From the NCBI RefSeq assembly GCF_013623775.1, contig NZ_JABFAM010000006.1:406100-470099 (forward strand): a DNA stretch of 64,000 nucleotides. The letters run 5' to 3'. How positions within the stretch are numbered: position 1 is the stretch's first letter; each line of letters opens with the position of its first letter. Of the stretch, positions 17,349 to 26,781 are shown piece after piece. A program made the translations under genes and the position numbers. The DNA comes from Rufibacter sp. XAAS-G3-1. Its GTDB lineage: Bacteria > Bacteroidota > Bacteroidia > Cytophagales > Hymenobacteraceae. The notes below the pieces were generated by a model. The model saw nothing but the letters and a program-made list of their open reading frames with translations. It made no database searches and had not been told where the DNA came from.

Positions 17349-18382
17349 GTTTTTCGCGGTTGTTTTTTCTTTAAAAAAGTATCTAGTATGTGACGCAACT
17401 GGTCAGTCTCTAATAAAAAACCATCATGCCCGGCTTCAGAATGAATAACCTGGAAAGAGGCGTGAGGGATGTGCCTGGAAACAAAGCGTTGCTCGTTGAG
17501 GGGGAACAACTGGTCTGTGTCTATCCCAATCACCAAGGTTTCTGCCTGTACCTGCCGCAGGGCTTCTTCCAGGGTGCCCCGGTTACGTCCTACGTGGTGG
17601 CTGTCCATCATCTTGGTGAAGTGCCAGTACGAGAAAGCGTTGAAGCGTTTCGCTAGTTTTTCGCCCTGGTACCGCTGGTAGGTGGCCGCCCGGTAAATGT
17701 CCTTCAATTTAGAAGAGCTTTCCTTTTGCGATTGGTTATAGGTGTTGTAATTGCGGTAAGACAACAAGGCGATAGAACGGGCGGTTTTCATGCCTTCCAG
17801 TCCGGCGGTATCGGTTGCTAACTGCCAGGTTACATCCTGCTCAATGGCCATGCGCTGGCTTTCATTTAACGCAATGGCCCACGGGGTTTGCCGCGCGTTG
17901 GCAGCCACCTGCACCAGACGTTTGGCAACTGTGGGGTTTTCAACCGCCCACTCCAGCGCCTGCTGCCCGCCAATGGAACCGCCAATCAGCACCTCCATCT
18001 GTTCAATCTCTAAGTGGGCACGCAAGGCGTCAAACGCCCGCACGACATCCAGGTTGGTGACGGTAGGGAACGCGTGGTAATAAGGTCTGCCAGTGTCTGG
18101 GTTCAAACTTAGTGGGCCCGTGGAGCCGTAGCAGCTACCCAGGGAATTCGCGCAGACAATAAAATGCTGGGCTGGGTCAAAAGTCTTCCCTTCGCCGAAT
18201 AAATCGCCCCACCAGTCCTTCACAAAAGCATTGCCGGTAAAGGCGTGGCAAACCCAGACCACGTTGCTGCGGTCTTCATTCAGGGTGCCCCAGGTGGTGT
18301 AGAAGAGTTGGAAGCCGGGCAACGTTCGCCCGGACTCCAATATGAATTCATTTGTATAGTCAAAAACGCGTCCTTTCAACAT
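17327..18382 (-). CDS. metX: Homoserine O-acetyltransferase
   Basis: 351-residue alpha/beta hydrolase-fold enzyme acetylating homoserine. The nucleophile elbow reads GGSIGGQQALEW (Ser about residue 135), the acid is in IDTDQLFPL and the catalytic His is in SEAGHDGFLLE near the end. Other family stretches are VVWVCHAFTGNA and CANSLGSCYGSTGP. It starts 13 nt after the metY stop and overlaps hom. With MetY it converts homoserine to homocysteine by direct sulfhydrylation. Confidence 0.94.
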   Translation of the reverse strand: MLKGRVFDYTNEFILESGRTLPGFQLFYTTWGTLNEDRSNVVWVCHAFTGNAFVKDWWGDLFGEGKTFDPAQHFIVCANSLGSCYGSTGPLSLNPDTGRPYYHAFPTVTNLDVVRAFDALRAHLEIEQMEVLIGGSIGGQQALEWAVENPTVAKRLVQVAANARQTPWAIALNESQRMAIEQDVTWQLATDTAGLEGMKTARSIALLSYRNYNTYNQSQKESSSKLKDIYRAATYQRYQGEKLAKRFNAFSYWHFTKMMDSHHVGRNRGTLEEALRQVQAETLVIGIDTDQLFPLNEQRFVSRHIPHASFQVIHSEAGHDGFLLETDQLRHILDTFLKKKQPRKTWIPTVF

Positions 18383-18395
18383 GGCTGTTACTTCC

Positions 18396-19739
<1,344 letters not shown>

Positions 19740-19855
19740 TTACAATTAGAAAATTGAACAAAAACAAGAGCCAGAAAACGGACAGATAACAGGTTTCCTC
19801 CTGCCGCTGTGCGTCAGGCCCCTAAAAGCAAAAAATTAAACTTTGAGCGTGGGGT

Positions 19856-19999
19856 TTAGCGACAACAGCAACAAATGTCTGCGATAGACATACTGCACAT
19901 TCGCATAAGGAAAGGGAAACTAATGGATGTGTAACCATTTGCCGTCCTGGTCAGGCGCGGCGCTGCATTGTCAGAAGTGGCGTTGAATTGCTTTTCCAT
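19856..19999 (-). CDS. Candidate Cys/Met-rich leader peptide upstream of metY
   Basis: A short ORF lies between the SAM riboswitch and metY on the same strand. From the ATG at 19999 it is 47 residues. An internal ATG at 19906 would give the 16-residue peptide MRMCSMSIADICCCCR, where 8 residues are Met or Cys and four Cys codons run just before Arg and the stop. Such a composition is typical of leader peptides whose translation reports amino-acid supply. The stop is 129 nt before metY. A hairpin with CCTGACGC/GCGGCAGG arms lies between, but no clear U-tract terminator was found. It could also be chance coding; the run of four Cys makes that less likely. Confidence 0.55.
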   Translation of the reverse strand: MEKQFNATSDNAAPRLTRTANGYTSISFPFLMRMCSMSIADICCCCR

Positions 20000-20010
20000 C
20001 TTCGTATCAA

Positions 20011-20121
20011 TTTATATTCCCCAGGTGGCAATATGTCCCCTGAGATCAGGAATTAGCACCTTACACGGTTGGTAGGTTGCTAGAGCTTCATTGAGCCTGT
20101 CTCTCCGCTCTTCTTTATAAA
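20011..20121 (-). ncRNA. SAM-I riboswitch (S-box leader) of metY-metX-hom
   Basis: Read on the minus strand, the segment has the S-box order of conserved blocks: AAGAGCGGAGAGACAGGCTC, AATGAAGCTCTAGCAACC, then AAGGTGCTAATTCC followed by a closing region. A short P1 (TTTATA near 20116 with TATAAA near 20011) can be drawn. S-box RNAs bind S-adenosylmethionine and usually shut off methionine synthesis genes, which fits the three genes downstream. The element ends about 280 nt before metY, leaving room for a second control element. Confidence 0.9.
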
Positions 20122-20151
20122 TCAACTACCGGAATAATTGACTTGATGCTG

Positions 20152-20182
20152 CAAATCTATTAACGAAATCCTTAGCACCAAA
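20152..20182 (-). promoter_or_regulatory. Promoter of the metY leader
   Basis: On the minus strand TTTG (20179-20182), 19 nt, TAGATTTG (20152-20159): an exact match to the Bacteroidota -33/-7 consensus. It sits about 30 nt upstream of the riboswitch. Confidence 0.75.
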
Positions 20183-20465
20183 TAAATATCGAAATATTTT
20201 GTAAAAAGTTTTAAAATCCCAACAAATGTTAGTAAATGGAGGAGGCTCAAAAATCATGTTCTGAAATCAAAAAATCAGCTTAAAATTCATGCACTGGGTT
20301 GAAAATCAACCTGCCCCTACCGCTCTCCAGAGAGGGCTTTCTGAAAGTGAAGCTGGGAAAAACTTGGTGCATTTTTTTGCAGTATTTAGTAATCCCCTCC
20401 ACAAAAAGTTAAAGGTGGGTATCCTTTATTCAGTTCAAGTAAAGCGCAACTTGAGTTAAATATTC

Positions 20466-20495
20466 TTGCCCCGTCTCTATCCTTTTCTAACTTTG
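20466..20495 (+). promoter_or_regulatory. Promoter of purC
   Basis: TTG (20466-20468), 19 nt, TAACTTTG (20488-20495), matching the Bacteroidota consensus. The predicted start is about 10-13 nt before the purC ATG. Confidence 0.7.
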
Positions 20496-20514
20496 CCACT
20501 GTTAGTCAATTGCT

Positions 20515-21450
20515 ATGCAAGCCTTAAAAGAAACCAATTTCCATTTTCCAGAGCAGACCGGCTTTTACCGGGGCAAGGTTCGGGACGTATATTATTTCAA
20601 AGACAAATTAGCCTTGGTGGCCACTGACCGCATCTCGGCGTTTGACGTGGTCTTGCCGCGGGCTATTCCCTACAAGGGCCAGGTTCTGAACCAGATTGCG
20701 GCCTCCTTCCTGGAGGCTACCGCTACCGTGGTGCCTAACTGGGTACTTCGCCAACCGGCCCCCAATGTGACCATTGGCCGACAGTGCGAAACGTATAAAG
20801 TGGAGATGGTGATTAGAGGCTATTTGGCGGGCCACGCCTGGCGCGAGTACAGTGCCGGTAAGCGGATGCTGTGCGGCGTTTCCCTCCCCGAAGGTTTACG
20901 GGAAAATGATCCGTTTCCAGAGCCCATCATCACCCCTACCACCAAAGCCTCTGAAGGCCATGACGAAGACATCTCCCGGGAAGAAATCCTGGCCCAGGGC
21001 ATTGTTCCGGAAGAAGAATATCTACAGCTGGAGGCGTACACCAGAGCCTTGTTCCAACGCGGCACAGAACTGGCCGCCGAGCGCGGCCTACTGTTGGTGG
21101 ACACGAAATATGAGTTTGGGAAAGCAGATGGCATCATTTATGTAATAGATGAAATACACACGCCTGATTCCTCAAGGTTCTTTTATTCAGAAGGTTACGC
21201 AGAAAGGCAAAACGCTGGAGAGCCCCAACGGCAACTTTCAAAGGAGTTTGTTCGTCAATGGCTCATTGAGAACGGCTTTCAAGGAAAAGAGGGGCAGCAG
21301 ATACCAGAAATGACAGACGCAAAAATAACCGAGATTTCGCAGCGGTACATAGAATTGTACGAGCAGTTGTTAGGCAGAAAGTTTGTTCCGCAAGATTATG
21401 CAAGCCAACCACATACGCTGCAGGAAAGTATTGCGGCCAACATTTTTTAG
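20515..21450 (+). CDS. purC: Phosphoribosylaminoimidazole-succinocarboxamide synthase
   Basis: 311 residues. SAICAR synthetase of purine biosynthesis; it ligates aspartate to CAIR with ATP. Characteristic pieces are [38 protein letters not shown], the P(I/T)[16 protein letters not shown] loop, [10 protein letters not shown] and [12 protein letters not shown]. The length is that of the longer, fungal/Bacteroidota-type enzyme. It heads a + strand series with the STAS protein and RNase Z. Confidence 0.97.
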   Translation: MQALKETNFHFPEQTGFYRGKVRDVYYFKDKLALVATDRISAFDVVLPRAIPYKGQVLNQIAASFLEATATVVPNWVLRQPAPNVTIGRQCETYKVEMVIRGYLAGHAWREYSAGKRMLCGVSLPEGLRENDPFPEPIITPTTKASEGHDEDISREEILAQGIVPEEEYLQLEAYTRALFQRGTELAAERGLLLVDTKYEFGKADGIIYVIDEIHTPDSSRFFYSEGYAERQNAGEPQRQLSKEFVRQWLIENGFQGKEGQQIPEMTDAKITEISQRYIELYEQLLGRKFVPQDYASQPHTLQESIAANIF

Positions 21451-21518
21451 ATTACTTTGTTACAGATATTCCACCAAAAATTGGTAGATTCGCACTCCAA
21501 ACCTTTTTGCTGTTACTT

Positions 21519-21896
21519 ATGAAGTACACAATCGATAAAAAAGAAAATTACACGATCATCACCATAGATGAAAAAAAACTGGACACGACAATCGCTCCTG
21601 ATTTGAAGTCTGAGTTTGTGAAGTTGAATGCAGAAGGTATCACCAACCTGATCCTGGATCTTACCAACGTAAAATATACCGATTCTTCCGGCCTTTCCTC
21701 TATCCTGATCGCCAATCGTCTTTGCAACTCATCTGGAGGGGTTTTGATTTTGACCGGCTTGCAAGAGCACGTGACCAAGCTGATCACCATCTCTAAACTG
21801 GAGTCTGTGCTCAACATTCTGCCTACAGTGGAAGAAGGCATTGACCGCGTTTTCCTGCACGAGATTGAGAGCGATCTCACCAAAAAAGAAGAATAG
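21519..21896 (+). CDS. STAS-domain anti-anti-sigma-factor-like protein
   Basis: 125 residues from the ATG at 21519 (MKYTIDKKENYTIITIDEKK); upstream Met codons only add a hydrophobic tripeptide. A single STAS domain, with the phosphorylatable serine of the SpoIIAA family at about Ser56 in YTDSSGLSS. In other bacteria such proteins are controlled by a serine kinase that releases or captures a partner. No kinase gene is adjacent, so the partner is unknown. It lies 19 nt upstream of rnz, implying co-expression. Confidence 0.88.
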   Translation: MKYTIDKKENYTIITIDEKKLDTTIAPDLKSEFVKLNAEGITNLILDLTNVKYTDSSGLSSILIANRLCNSSGGVLILTGLQEHVTKLITISKLESVLNILPTVEEGIDRVFLHEIESDLTKKEE

Positions 21897-21915
21897 TTTC
21901 TAATCGGGCCGCAGT

Positions 21916-22833
21916 TTGGATTTTGAGCTGAAAATACTTGGGAGTTCCTCTGCCACCCCGTCTTTTGAACGAAACCATACCGCCCAACTACTCACGGTTG
22001 GCAACCAGATCAATCTGATTGATTGCGGCGAAGGTACACAAATGCAGCTGATGCGGTACAAAGTAAAGCATCAGCGCATTTGTAACATCTTCATCTCGCA
22101 CCTGCACGGTGACCATTACTTCGGTTTGGCCGGGCTGCTGTCCACCATGCACCTACAGCAGCGCACCGGTCCCCTAAACCTCTTCGGCCCCAAAGGTTTA
22201 GCTGAAATCCTTACCCTTCAATTTAAATACGGCGGCACCCAACTCCCCTACCACATCAATTTTGTGGAGGTAGACACCACCGTTTGCAAAAAGATCTTTG
22301 AGGACAAGCACCTCACGGTGCATACGCTGCCCATGCAGCACCGCGTGCCTTGCTGTGGCTATCTGTTCAAAGAAAAACCCAAACCCCGCCACTTACTCAA
22401 AGGCAAACTCCCCGAGTTCCTGACTCCTCCCCAGTTAGTCCGCCTGAAATGGGGCGAAGACATCCGCAATGAACACGGCGAAGTGCTGGTGCGCAACCAG
22501 GACGTAACCACCGATCCTAAACGCAGCCGCAGCTACGCCTACTGTTCAGACACCAAATACAAGGAAGACATTCTACCCTATGTCACCGGAGTAGATCTAC
22601 TGTACCATGAGGCTACTTTTCTGAGCGATCTGGAGCATAGGGCCACCCACACCTTCCATAGTACTGCAGCCCAAGCCGCCACCTTTGCTCAAAAAGCGCA
22701 GGTAAAACGCTTGCTCATCGGTCATTTTTCGGCCCGCTATAAAGATCTCTCGCCCTTGCTGGCCGAGGCCCAGGCGATTTTCCCGAATACGGCTTTGGCG
22801 GCGGAGGGGAAAACGATTAGTGTGTTGGAGTAG
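21916..22833 (+). CDS. rnz: Ribonuclease Z
   Basis: 305 residues, starting at TTG 21916 since no ATG gives the conserved MDFELKILGSSSATP beginning. It is a metallo-beta-lactamase-fold tRNA 3'-endonuclease. The metal-binding motif SHLHGDHYFG is at His62, His64, Asp66 and His67. Further signatures are DCGEGTQMQL, the exosite-like PKPRHLLKG stretch, YCSDTKY and LLIGHFSARY. The length is standard. It trims tRNA 3' trailers. Co-directional with purC and the STAS gene. Confidence 0.95.
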   Translation: MDFELKILGSSSATPSFERNHTAQLLTVGNQINLIDCGEGTQMQLMRYKVKHQRICNIFISHLHGDHYFGLAGLLSTMHLQQRTGPLNLFGPKGLAEILTLQFKYGGTQLPYHINFVEVDTTVCKKIFEDKHLTVHTLPMQHRVPCCGYLFKEKPKPRHLLKGKLPEFLTPPQLVRLKWGEDIRNEHGEVLVRNQDVTTDPKRSRSYAYCSDTKYKEDILPYVTGVDLLYHEATFLSDLEHRATHTFHSTAAQAATFAQKAQVKRLLIGHFSARYKDLSPLLAEAQAIFPNTALAAEGKTISVLE

Positions 22834-22884
22834 ACATTCACTTGTTTTTTGATGTGGGCGGATGATGCTTTGAAAGTGAATGCC

Positions 22885-23000
22885 TTTTGTTGATGCCTTG
22901 GCTTGGCGGCTTTTCTCGTTGGTTCATGTACTTTCTTGTTTCATCTTTCTGGTAAGCGCTCACGGCCGCGAGGCCGCGCCTTCCGCCCTCGCGCGGTGAG
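22885..23000 (+). repeat. GC-rich dispersed repeat, copy 1
   Basis: Contains TTGTTTCATCTTT, then GCGCTCACGGCCGCGAGGCC and CTTCC.CCCTCGC. The same blocks in the same order occur on the minus strand at 50370-50490. Confidence 0.75.
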
Positions 23001-23157
23001 TTCCGCTTCCTTCGGCTGAAGCCTCGGATGCCGGGCTCCGCCCGACACCGCAGATCTCAAGGCGCTCACCCGAAAGGCTGGAAATGGGAATGCGCGGGCT
23101 GGACAGTGGAAATGCGTTTGGAGGCGGAAGAAGTGTTATGCGTTTCTCCACTTGTAT

Positions 23158-23193
23158 CTTTTTAGGGTGATTTTCAGAAAGTAGCCCATAAAC
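23158..23193. repeat. 36-nt hairpin repeat, degenerate
   Basis: CTTTTTAGGGTGATTTTC pairs imperfectly with AGAAAGTAGCCCATAAAC. A GGCGCAAG-type inverted repeat follows within 10 nt. Confidence 0.6.
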
Positions 23194-23365
23194 AAAAATA
23201 CTGGCGCAAGTCTGCGACTTGTGTCTACTAGGCCGGGTAGTCTCCTGACTACCTTCGCTACAAAGCAGCGAAAGGCACATTGCTGAAATTTCATTCAACC
23301 TCAAACCTGGATTTTACCTTTCAGAAACCTCAAAAATTATTCTACTAATTTAGAAGGCATTCTTC

Positions 23366-23401
23366 ATTTCTAGCTTGTTTTTCAGGAAACAGACTAAAAA
23401 C
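23366..23401. repeat. 36-nt hairpin repeat
   Basis: ATTTCTAGCTTGTTTTTC and AGGAAACAGACTAAAAAC. Confidence 0.65.
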
Positions 23402-23476
23402 GACGGGGTTTGGCTTTATTGAATATTTGGCGCTTTCTCCCATCTTTACAGTTCCATCTTTTACTTCGCGCGCGCA

Positions 23477-24268
23477 ATGCAGCAATCTTCTTCTCCTTCT
23501 AGCATGGGCTTCAAGAAACGGCAGCTCTTTATGGTGCTCTGCGGCATTTTCCTGACCAATGCGCTGCTAGCCGAACTGATTGGGGTGAAGATTTTCTCGG
23601 GCGAGGGCCTTTTGGGCGTGAGTGGCGCGCAGATTCCGGTGCTGGGCACCAAGCTGGATTTCAACCTGACGGCGGGCGTCATTATCTGGCCGGTGGTCTT
23701 CATCACCACCGATATCATTAATGAGTATTTTGGAAAAGAAGGCGTTAAACGAATCAGCTTTTTAACCGCGGCCCTCATTGCGTACGCTTTTCTGGTGATT
23801 GTGGTGGCCACGAACTTGCCTCCCGCCCAGTTCTGGCAGGACGTGAACAGTCAGGGGCCGAACGGCTCCACCTTTGACATCAATTTTGCCTTTCACAAAG
23901 TATTCGGGCAAGGGCTGGGAATTATAGTGGGGTCTTTGGTGGCTTTCCTGCTGGGACAATTACTGGATGCCCACGTGTTCCATTGGCTGAAGCATCTGAC
24001 AGGGAGCCGTAAAATCTGGCTCAGGGCCACGGGTTCTACGTTGGTGTCACAGTTAGTAGATACCGTGGTAGTGCTGTTTATCGCGTTTTACCTTTTTGGC
24101 GATTGGGATTTGAAAACCGTGCTTTCTGTTTCGGTTATTAATTATCTCTATAAATTCACCGTGGCGGTGGTACTTACGCCCCTTCTCTACCTAGCCCATT
24201 CGGTGATTGACCGTTACCTAGCCGGAGACAGAAATGTACCCATGGAGACGTTTATCGCGAAAGAATGA
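23477..24268 (+). CDS. Queuosine precursor transporter (YhhQ/VUT family)
   Basis: 263 residues with about six hydrophobic segments. The sequence has the ECF-like YhhQ/DUF165 signatures: LTNALLAELIGVKIF in the first helix, VFITTDIINEYFGKEGVKR, QLLDAHVFHWLKHLTG and the STLVSQLVDTVVVLFIAFY helix. YhhQ of E. coli imports preQ0/preQ1 for tRNA queuosine modification. The family assignment is firm; substrate is by family. The N-terminal ten residues before FKKRQLF are variable and the true start could be the Met at residue 10. Confidence 0.88.
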   Translation: MQQSSSPSSMGFKKRQLFMVLCGIFLTNALLAELIGVKIFSGEGLLGVSGAQIPVLGTKLDFNLTAGVIIWPVVFITTDIINEYFGKEGVKRISFLTAALIAYAFLVIVVATNLPPAQFWQDVNSQGPNGSTFDINFAFHKVFGQGLGIIVGSLVAFLLGQLLDAHVFHWLKHLTGSRKIWLRATGSTLVSQLVDTVVVLFIAFYLFGDWDLKTVLSVSVINYLYKFTVAVVLTPLLYLAHSVIDRYLAGDRNVPMETFIAKE

Positions 24269-24297
24269 GTTTATGCTGTTTTACGTAAGTTTCTGAC

Positions 24298-24951
24298 ATG
24301 CCCCAACCTCCGCTGTATCTCCTGAGTGGCCTCTGCGCCGATGAACGCTTGTTTCAGTTCCTGCAGTTAGCGCACCCAAACCCCAATGTCATCCAGTGGA
24401 TTATCCCCGAGCCTCAGGACAATCTGGCTACTTACGCCACCAAACTCATCCGGCAGATAGAGCCTAATCAGGAGCCGCCCATTCTGATAGGACTGAGTTT
24501 CGGGGGCATGGTCATCCAGGAAATCGCGAAGCAGATTCCGGTCACGCGGCTGATTCTACTTTCCAGCCTGGCTAATACCCGTGAGTTGCCCTTGCATTAC
24601 AGAGCTGCCGGATTCCTGCAATTGCAAAAATGGCTTCCTTTGGGTTGGTTCAAACACTGGATGGCGCCCGCCAACTGGATTTTTGGTGCGCACACGACAC
24701 AGGAAAAGCGCATTTTGCAGGATATCATTCAAGATACAGATATTCCCTTTTTGCGCTGGTCTTTGCACCAAATCCTGCATTGGCAGCATCAGGCTTCCAC
24801 GGAAGGCGTGGTGGTCATTCACGGCGACGCCGATAAAATTTTGCCCGTTCCGCAGCACCCCAATTTGCAGGTGATAAAAGGGGGAGAGCACCTTATAGTC
24901 TTGAGCCGGGCAATAGAAGTGAGCGCCTTGATTAACCAACACCTGCATTAA
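24298..24951 (+). CDS. Alpha/beta hydrolase
   Basis: 217 residues. A compact alpha/beta hydrolase with the nucleophile elbow GLSFGGMV (Ser67), a likely acid Asp in VIHGDADKILP (about 180) and a His in KGGEHLIVL (about 198). The oxyanion region reads LLSGLCADERLF. Substrate is not evident. A BioH-like pimeloyl-ACP esterase is conceivable because the biotin operon here lacks bioC/bioH, but sequence alone does not show it and it is 16 kb away. It starts 29 nt after the queuosine-precursor transporter stop, so it may be co-transcribed. Confidence 0.8.
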   Translation: MPQPPLYLLSGLCADERLFQFLQLAHPNPNVIQWIIPEPQDNLATYATKLIRQIEPNQEPPILIGLSFGGMVIQEIAKQIPVTRLILLSSLANTRELPLHYRAAGFLQLQKWLPLGWFKHWMAPANWIFGAHTTQEKRILQDIIQDTDIPFLRWSLHQILHWQHQASTEGVVVIHGDADKILPVPQHPNLQVIKGGEHLIVLSRAIEVSALINQHLH

Positions 24952-24954
24952 AGC

Positions 24955-24990
24955 GTTTTTGGGCTATTTCCTGAAAAACAGCCCAAAAAC
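24955..24990. repeat. 36-nt hairpin repeat
   Basis: GTTTTTGGGCTATTTCC and TGAAAAACAGCCCAAAAAC; near perfect. It begins 4 nt after a hydrolase stop codon and could act as a terminator. Confidence 0.85.
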
Positions 24991-24998
24991 AGAAAGGC

Positions 24999-25029
24999 TT
25001 TCGCGTTTGCCGGGCAATCGCTTACTTTG
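24999..25029 (+). promoter_or_regulatory. Candidate promoter of trpS
   Basis: TTTC (24999-25002), 19 nt, TTACTTTG (25022-25029); spacing is exact, one mismatch in each box. Confidence 0.5.
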
Positions 25030-25048
25030 CACAAACTTTACCTAGAAC

Positions 25049-26023
25049 ATGGCACGAATTCTCACCGGCATCCAAAGCAGTGGCCGTCCGCACCTGGGCA
25101 ACCTGTTGGGCGCCATTCTCCCCGCAATAGAGCTTTCCAAAAAATCGGAGAACGATTCGCTTTATTTCATCGCAGATTTGCATTCGCTTACGTCTATTAG
25201 GGATGCGCAGGAACGCCGACACAACACGTATGCGGTAGCCGCGGCCTGGCTCGCCTTCGGGTTTGACACTGATAGAAACATTTTCTACCGCCAGTCTGAC
25301 GTGCCTGAGGTAACCGAGTTGACGTGGTATCTGAGCTGTTTCGCGCCGTATCCCATGCTGGCGAACGCCCATTCGTTTAAAGATAAATCGGCGCGCCGCG
25401 GTTTGGCTGACGTGAATGCCGGTCTGTTCACCTACCCTATCTTGATGGCCGCCGACATTCTGCTCTACGATGCGCAGTTGGTGCCCGTGGGGAAAGACCA
25501 AATCCAGCACCTGGAGATTACCCGTGATGTAGCCAGTTCTTTCAACCACATTTACGGCGAAACGTTTGTGATTCCGGAGGTGAAGGTGGACGAAACGGTG
25601 ATGACGGTGCCCGGCATTGACGGCGAGAAGATGAGCAAATCGTACGGCAACACCATTGACATCTTCCTGCCTGATAAGGAGCTTCTCAAGCGTATCAAGA
25701 GCATTGTATCAGACAGCAAAGGCCTGGACGAACCCAAAGATCCGGCCACGGATAATACCTTCAAGTTGTATTCATTGCTGGCCTCGGAAGAACAGATTGA
25801 CACCATGCGCCAAAACTATTTAGCGGGCGGCTACGGCTACGGCCACGCCAAACAGGCGCTCTATGACCTTATTCTCAACAAGTATGAAGAGCCGCGCGAG
25901 CGTTTCCACTACTACATGAACAACCTGCATGAGATTGACGCGAAACTAGCCGAAGGTGCCGCCAAAGCCCGCGCCCTTGGAGGCCCGGTTCTGAAGCGCG
26001 TTCGGGAGAAATTAGGCTTCTAG
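25049..26023 (+). CDS. trpS: Tryptophan--tRNA ligase
   Basis: 324-residue class I aminoacyl-tRNA synthetase, of the usual bacterial length. The HIGH-equivalent is PHLGN (residues about 15-19, GIQSSGRPHLGNLLGA) and the KMSKS loop is GEKMSKSYGN near residue 195. The ILLYDAQLVPVGKDQIQHLE stretch is the Trp/ATP pocket. It charges tRNA-Trp. It appears monocistronic, between a hairpin repeat upstream and a bidirectional terminator region downstream. Confidence 0.97.
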   Translation: MARILTGIQSSGRPHLGNLLGAILPAIELSKKSENDSLYFIADLHSLTSIRDAQERRHNTYAVAAAWLAFGFDTDRNIFYRQSDVPEVTELTWYLSCFAPYPMLANAHSFKDKSARRGLADVNAGLFTYPILMAADILLYDAQLVPVGKDQIQHLEITRDVASSFNHIYGETFVIPEVKVDETVMTVPGIDGEKMSKSYGNTIDIFLPDKELLKRIKSIVSDSKGLDEPKDPATDNTFKLYSLLASEEQIDTMRQNYLAGGYGYGHAKQALYDLILNKYEEPRERFHYYMNNLHEIDAKLAEGAAKARALGGPVLKRVREKLGF

Positions 26024-26033
26024 ATTTTTGTAC

Positions 26034-26069
26034 GTTTTAGACCTGAATTTTTAAAACCAGGGCCAAAAC
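26034..26069. repeat. 36-nt hairpin repeat, degenerate
   Basis: GTTTTAGACCTGAATTTT and TAAAACCAGGGCCAAAAC, 10 nt after the trpS stop. Confidence 0.65.
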
Positions 26070-26103
26070 AAACGCGCCGAAGAAGTGTTTCTTCGGCGCG
26101 TTT
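26070..26103 (+). terminator. Terminator hairpin after trpS
   Basis: Perfect 15-bp stem AAACGCGCCGAAGAA / TTCTTCGGCGCGTTT with a GTGT loop, directly abutting the repeat. Confidence 0.8.
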
Positions 26104-26128
26104 GCCGTTTAGGAAACCTCCAAGTAGC

Positions 26129-26164
26129 GTTTTTACCCTGTTTCCCGTAAAACTGCCCAAAAGC
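26129..26164. repeat. 36-nt hairpin repeat, degenerate
   Basis: GTTTTTACCCTGTTTCCC and GTAAAACTGCCCAAAAGC. Its right arm is also the left end of the larger hairpin at 26154-26218. Confidence 0.6.
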
Positions 26165-26218
26165 AGAAAGGCTCCTGCGCGGTTTAACCCGGCGCAGGAG
26201 CCTTTCTGCTTTTGGGCA
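26154..26218. terminator. Large perfect hairpin between convergent genes
   Basis: 27-bp perfect arms (26154-26180, 26192-26218) with an 11-nt loop; GCAGAAAGGCTCCTGCGC is the inner part. It lies between trpS and the convergent gene at 26231, so it probably terminates both. Confidence 0.75.
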
Positions 26219-26230
26219 TGTGCTTGCGTT

Positions 26231-26626
26231 CTACACTTCGGTGCTCCAAACTTCTTCGCGCACGTTTTTGCCTACGCTTAAGATAAGGCGGGTAGGGCTG
26301 GGTACCAGTACCAGACGCGCTTCTTTGTTGGGGTACGCATCGGCTTCTACCCAAACGCCTTGCTTGCCGTTCAGTTCCTCGGCGTTGAGGGTTTCGGGCA
26401 GGTAAGCGGTAGGGAGAAGGACATCGGTATCTGGGCAGACTTTCATGTGCACATCGCCTAAGACTTCCTCCAGGTATTCCCCGAAGTTGTCGTTGAACTC
26501 GTCTTCCAAATCATGCAGCTCTTCTTCCACGTCATCGTAGCGGTTATCGTTATAGGAGAGTTTGCTAAGCTCCTGCTTTTTCTGGATGATGGTTACCAGC
26601 GCAGTATTCAGTTCCTGGATATTCAT
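26231..26626 (-). CDS. Conserved hypothetical protein (131 aa)
   Basis: An acidic soluble protein with no signal peptide. The first half is predicted helical and rich in Glu/Asp/Leu (VEEELHDLEDEFNDNFGEYLEEVL), suggesting a coiled or helical hairpin. The second half is beta-like (GVWVEADAYPNKEARLVLVPSPTRLILSV). I do not recognise a named family, though the codon use and compact placement between terminators and its own upstream region look like a real gene. It is convergent with trpS and divergent from the HPPD gene. Confidence 0.75.
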   Translation of the reverse strand: MNIQELNTALVTIIQKKQELSKLSYNDNRYDDVEEELHDLEDEFNDNFGEYLEEVLGDVHMKVCPDTDVLLPTAYLPETLNAEELNGKQGVWVEADAYPNKEARLVLVPSPTRLILSVGKNVREEVWSTEV

Positions 26627-26781
26627 GCGTTCTTATTTTTTACAAATTTTATAACATCTGAGACTATATGCAAGCGGCCACGCCAAATACCCGCTCTAAA
26701 TACCTATTTTCTTTCCTGCTCAATTATTCTATTTTTACAGAAATGTCCTTGTAAACAGACCTATCTTAAAAATTCTCTCCT

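Larger units (their letters stand above)
22834..23476. other. Gene-free, repeat-rich gap
   Basis: Holds a GC-rich unit at 22885-23000 that is shared with 50370-50490 in the opposite orientation, 36-nt hairpins at 23158-23193 and 23366-23401, and a GGCGCAAGTCTGCGACTTG inverted repeat at 23203-23221. The open frames in the GC-rich stretch have no gene-like sequence. Confidence 0.7.

Noticed and set aside
22960..23304. 114-residue minus-strand ORF
   Set aside because: Runs across a GC-rich dispersed repeat and a hairpin repeat; not protein-like.
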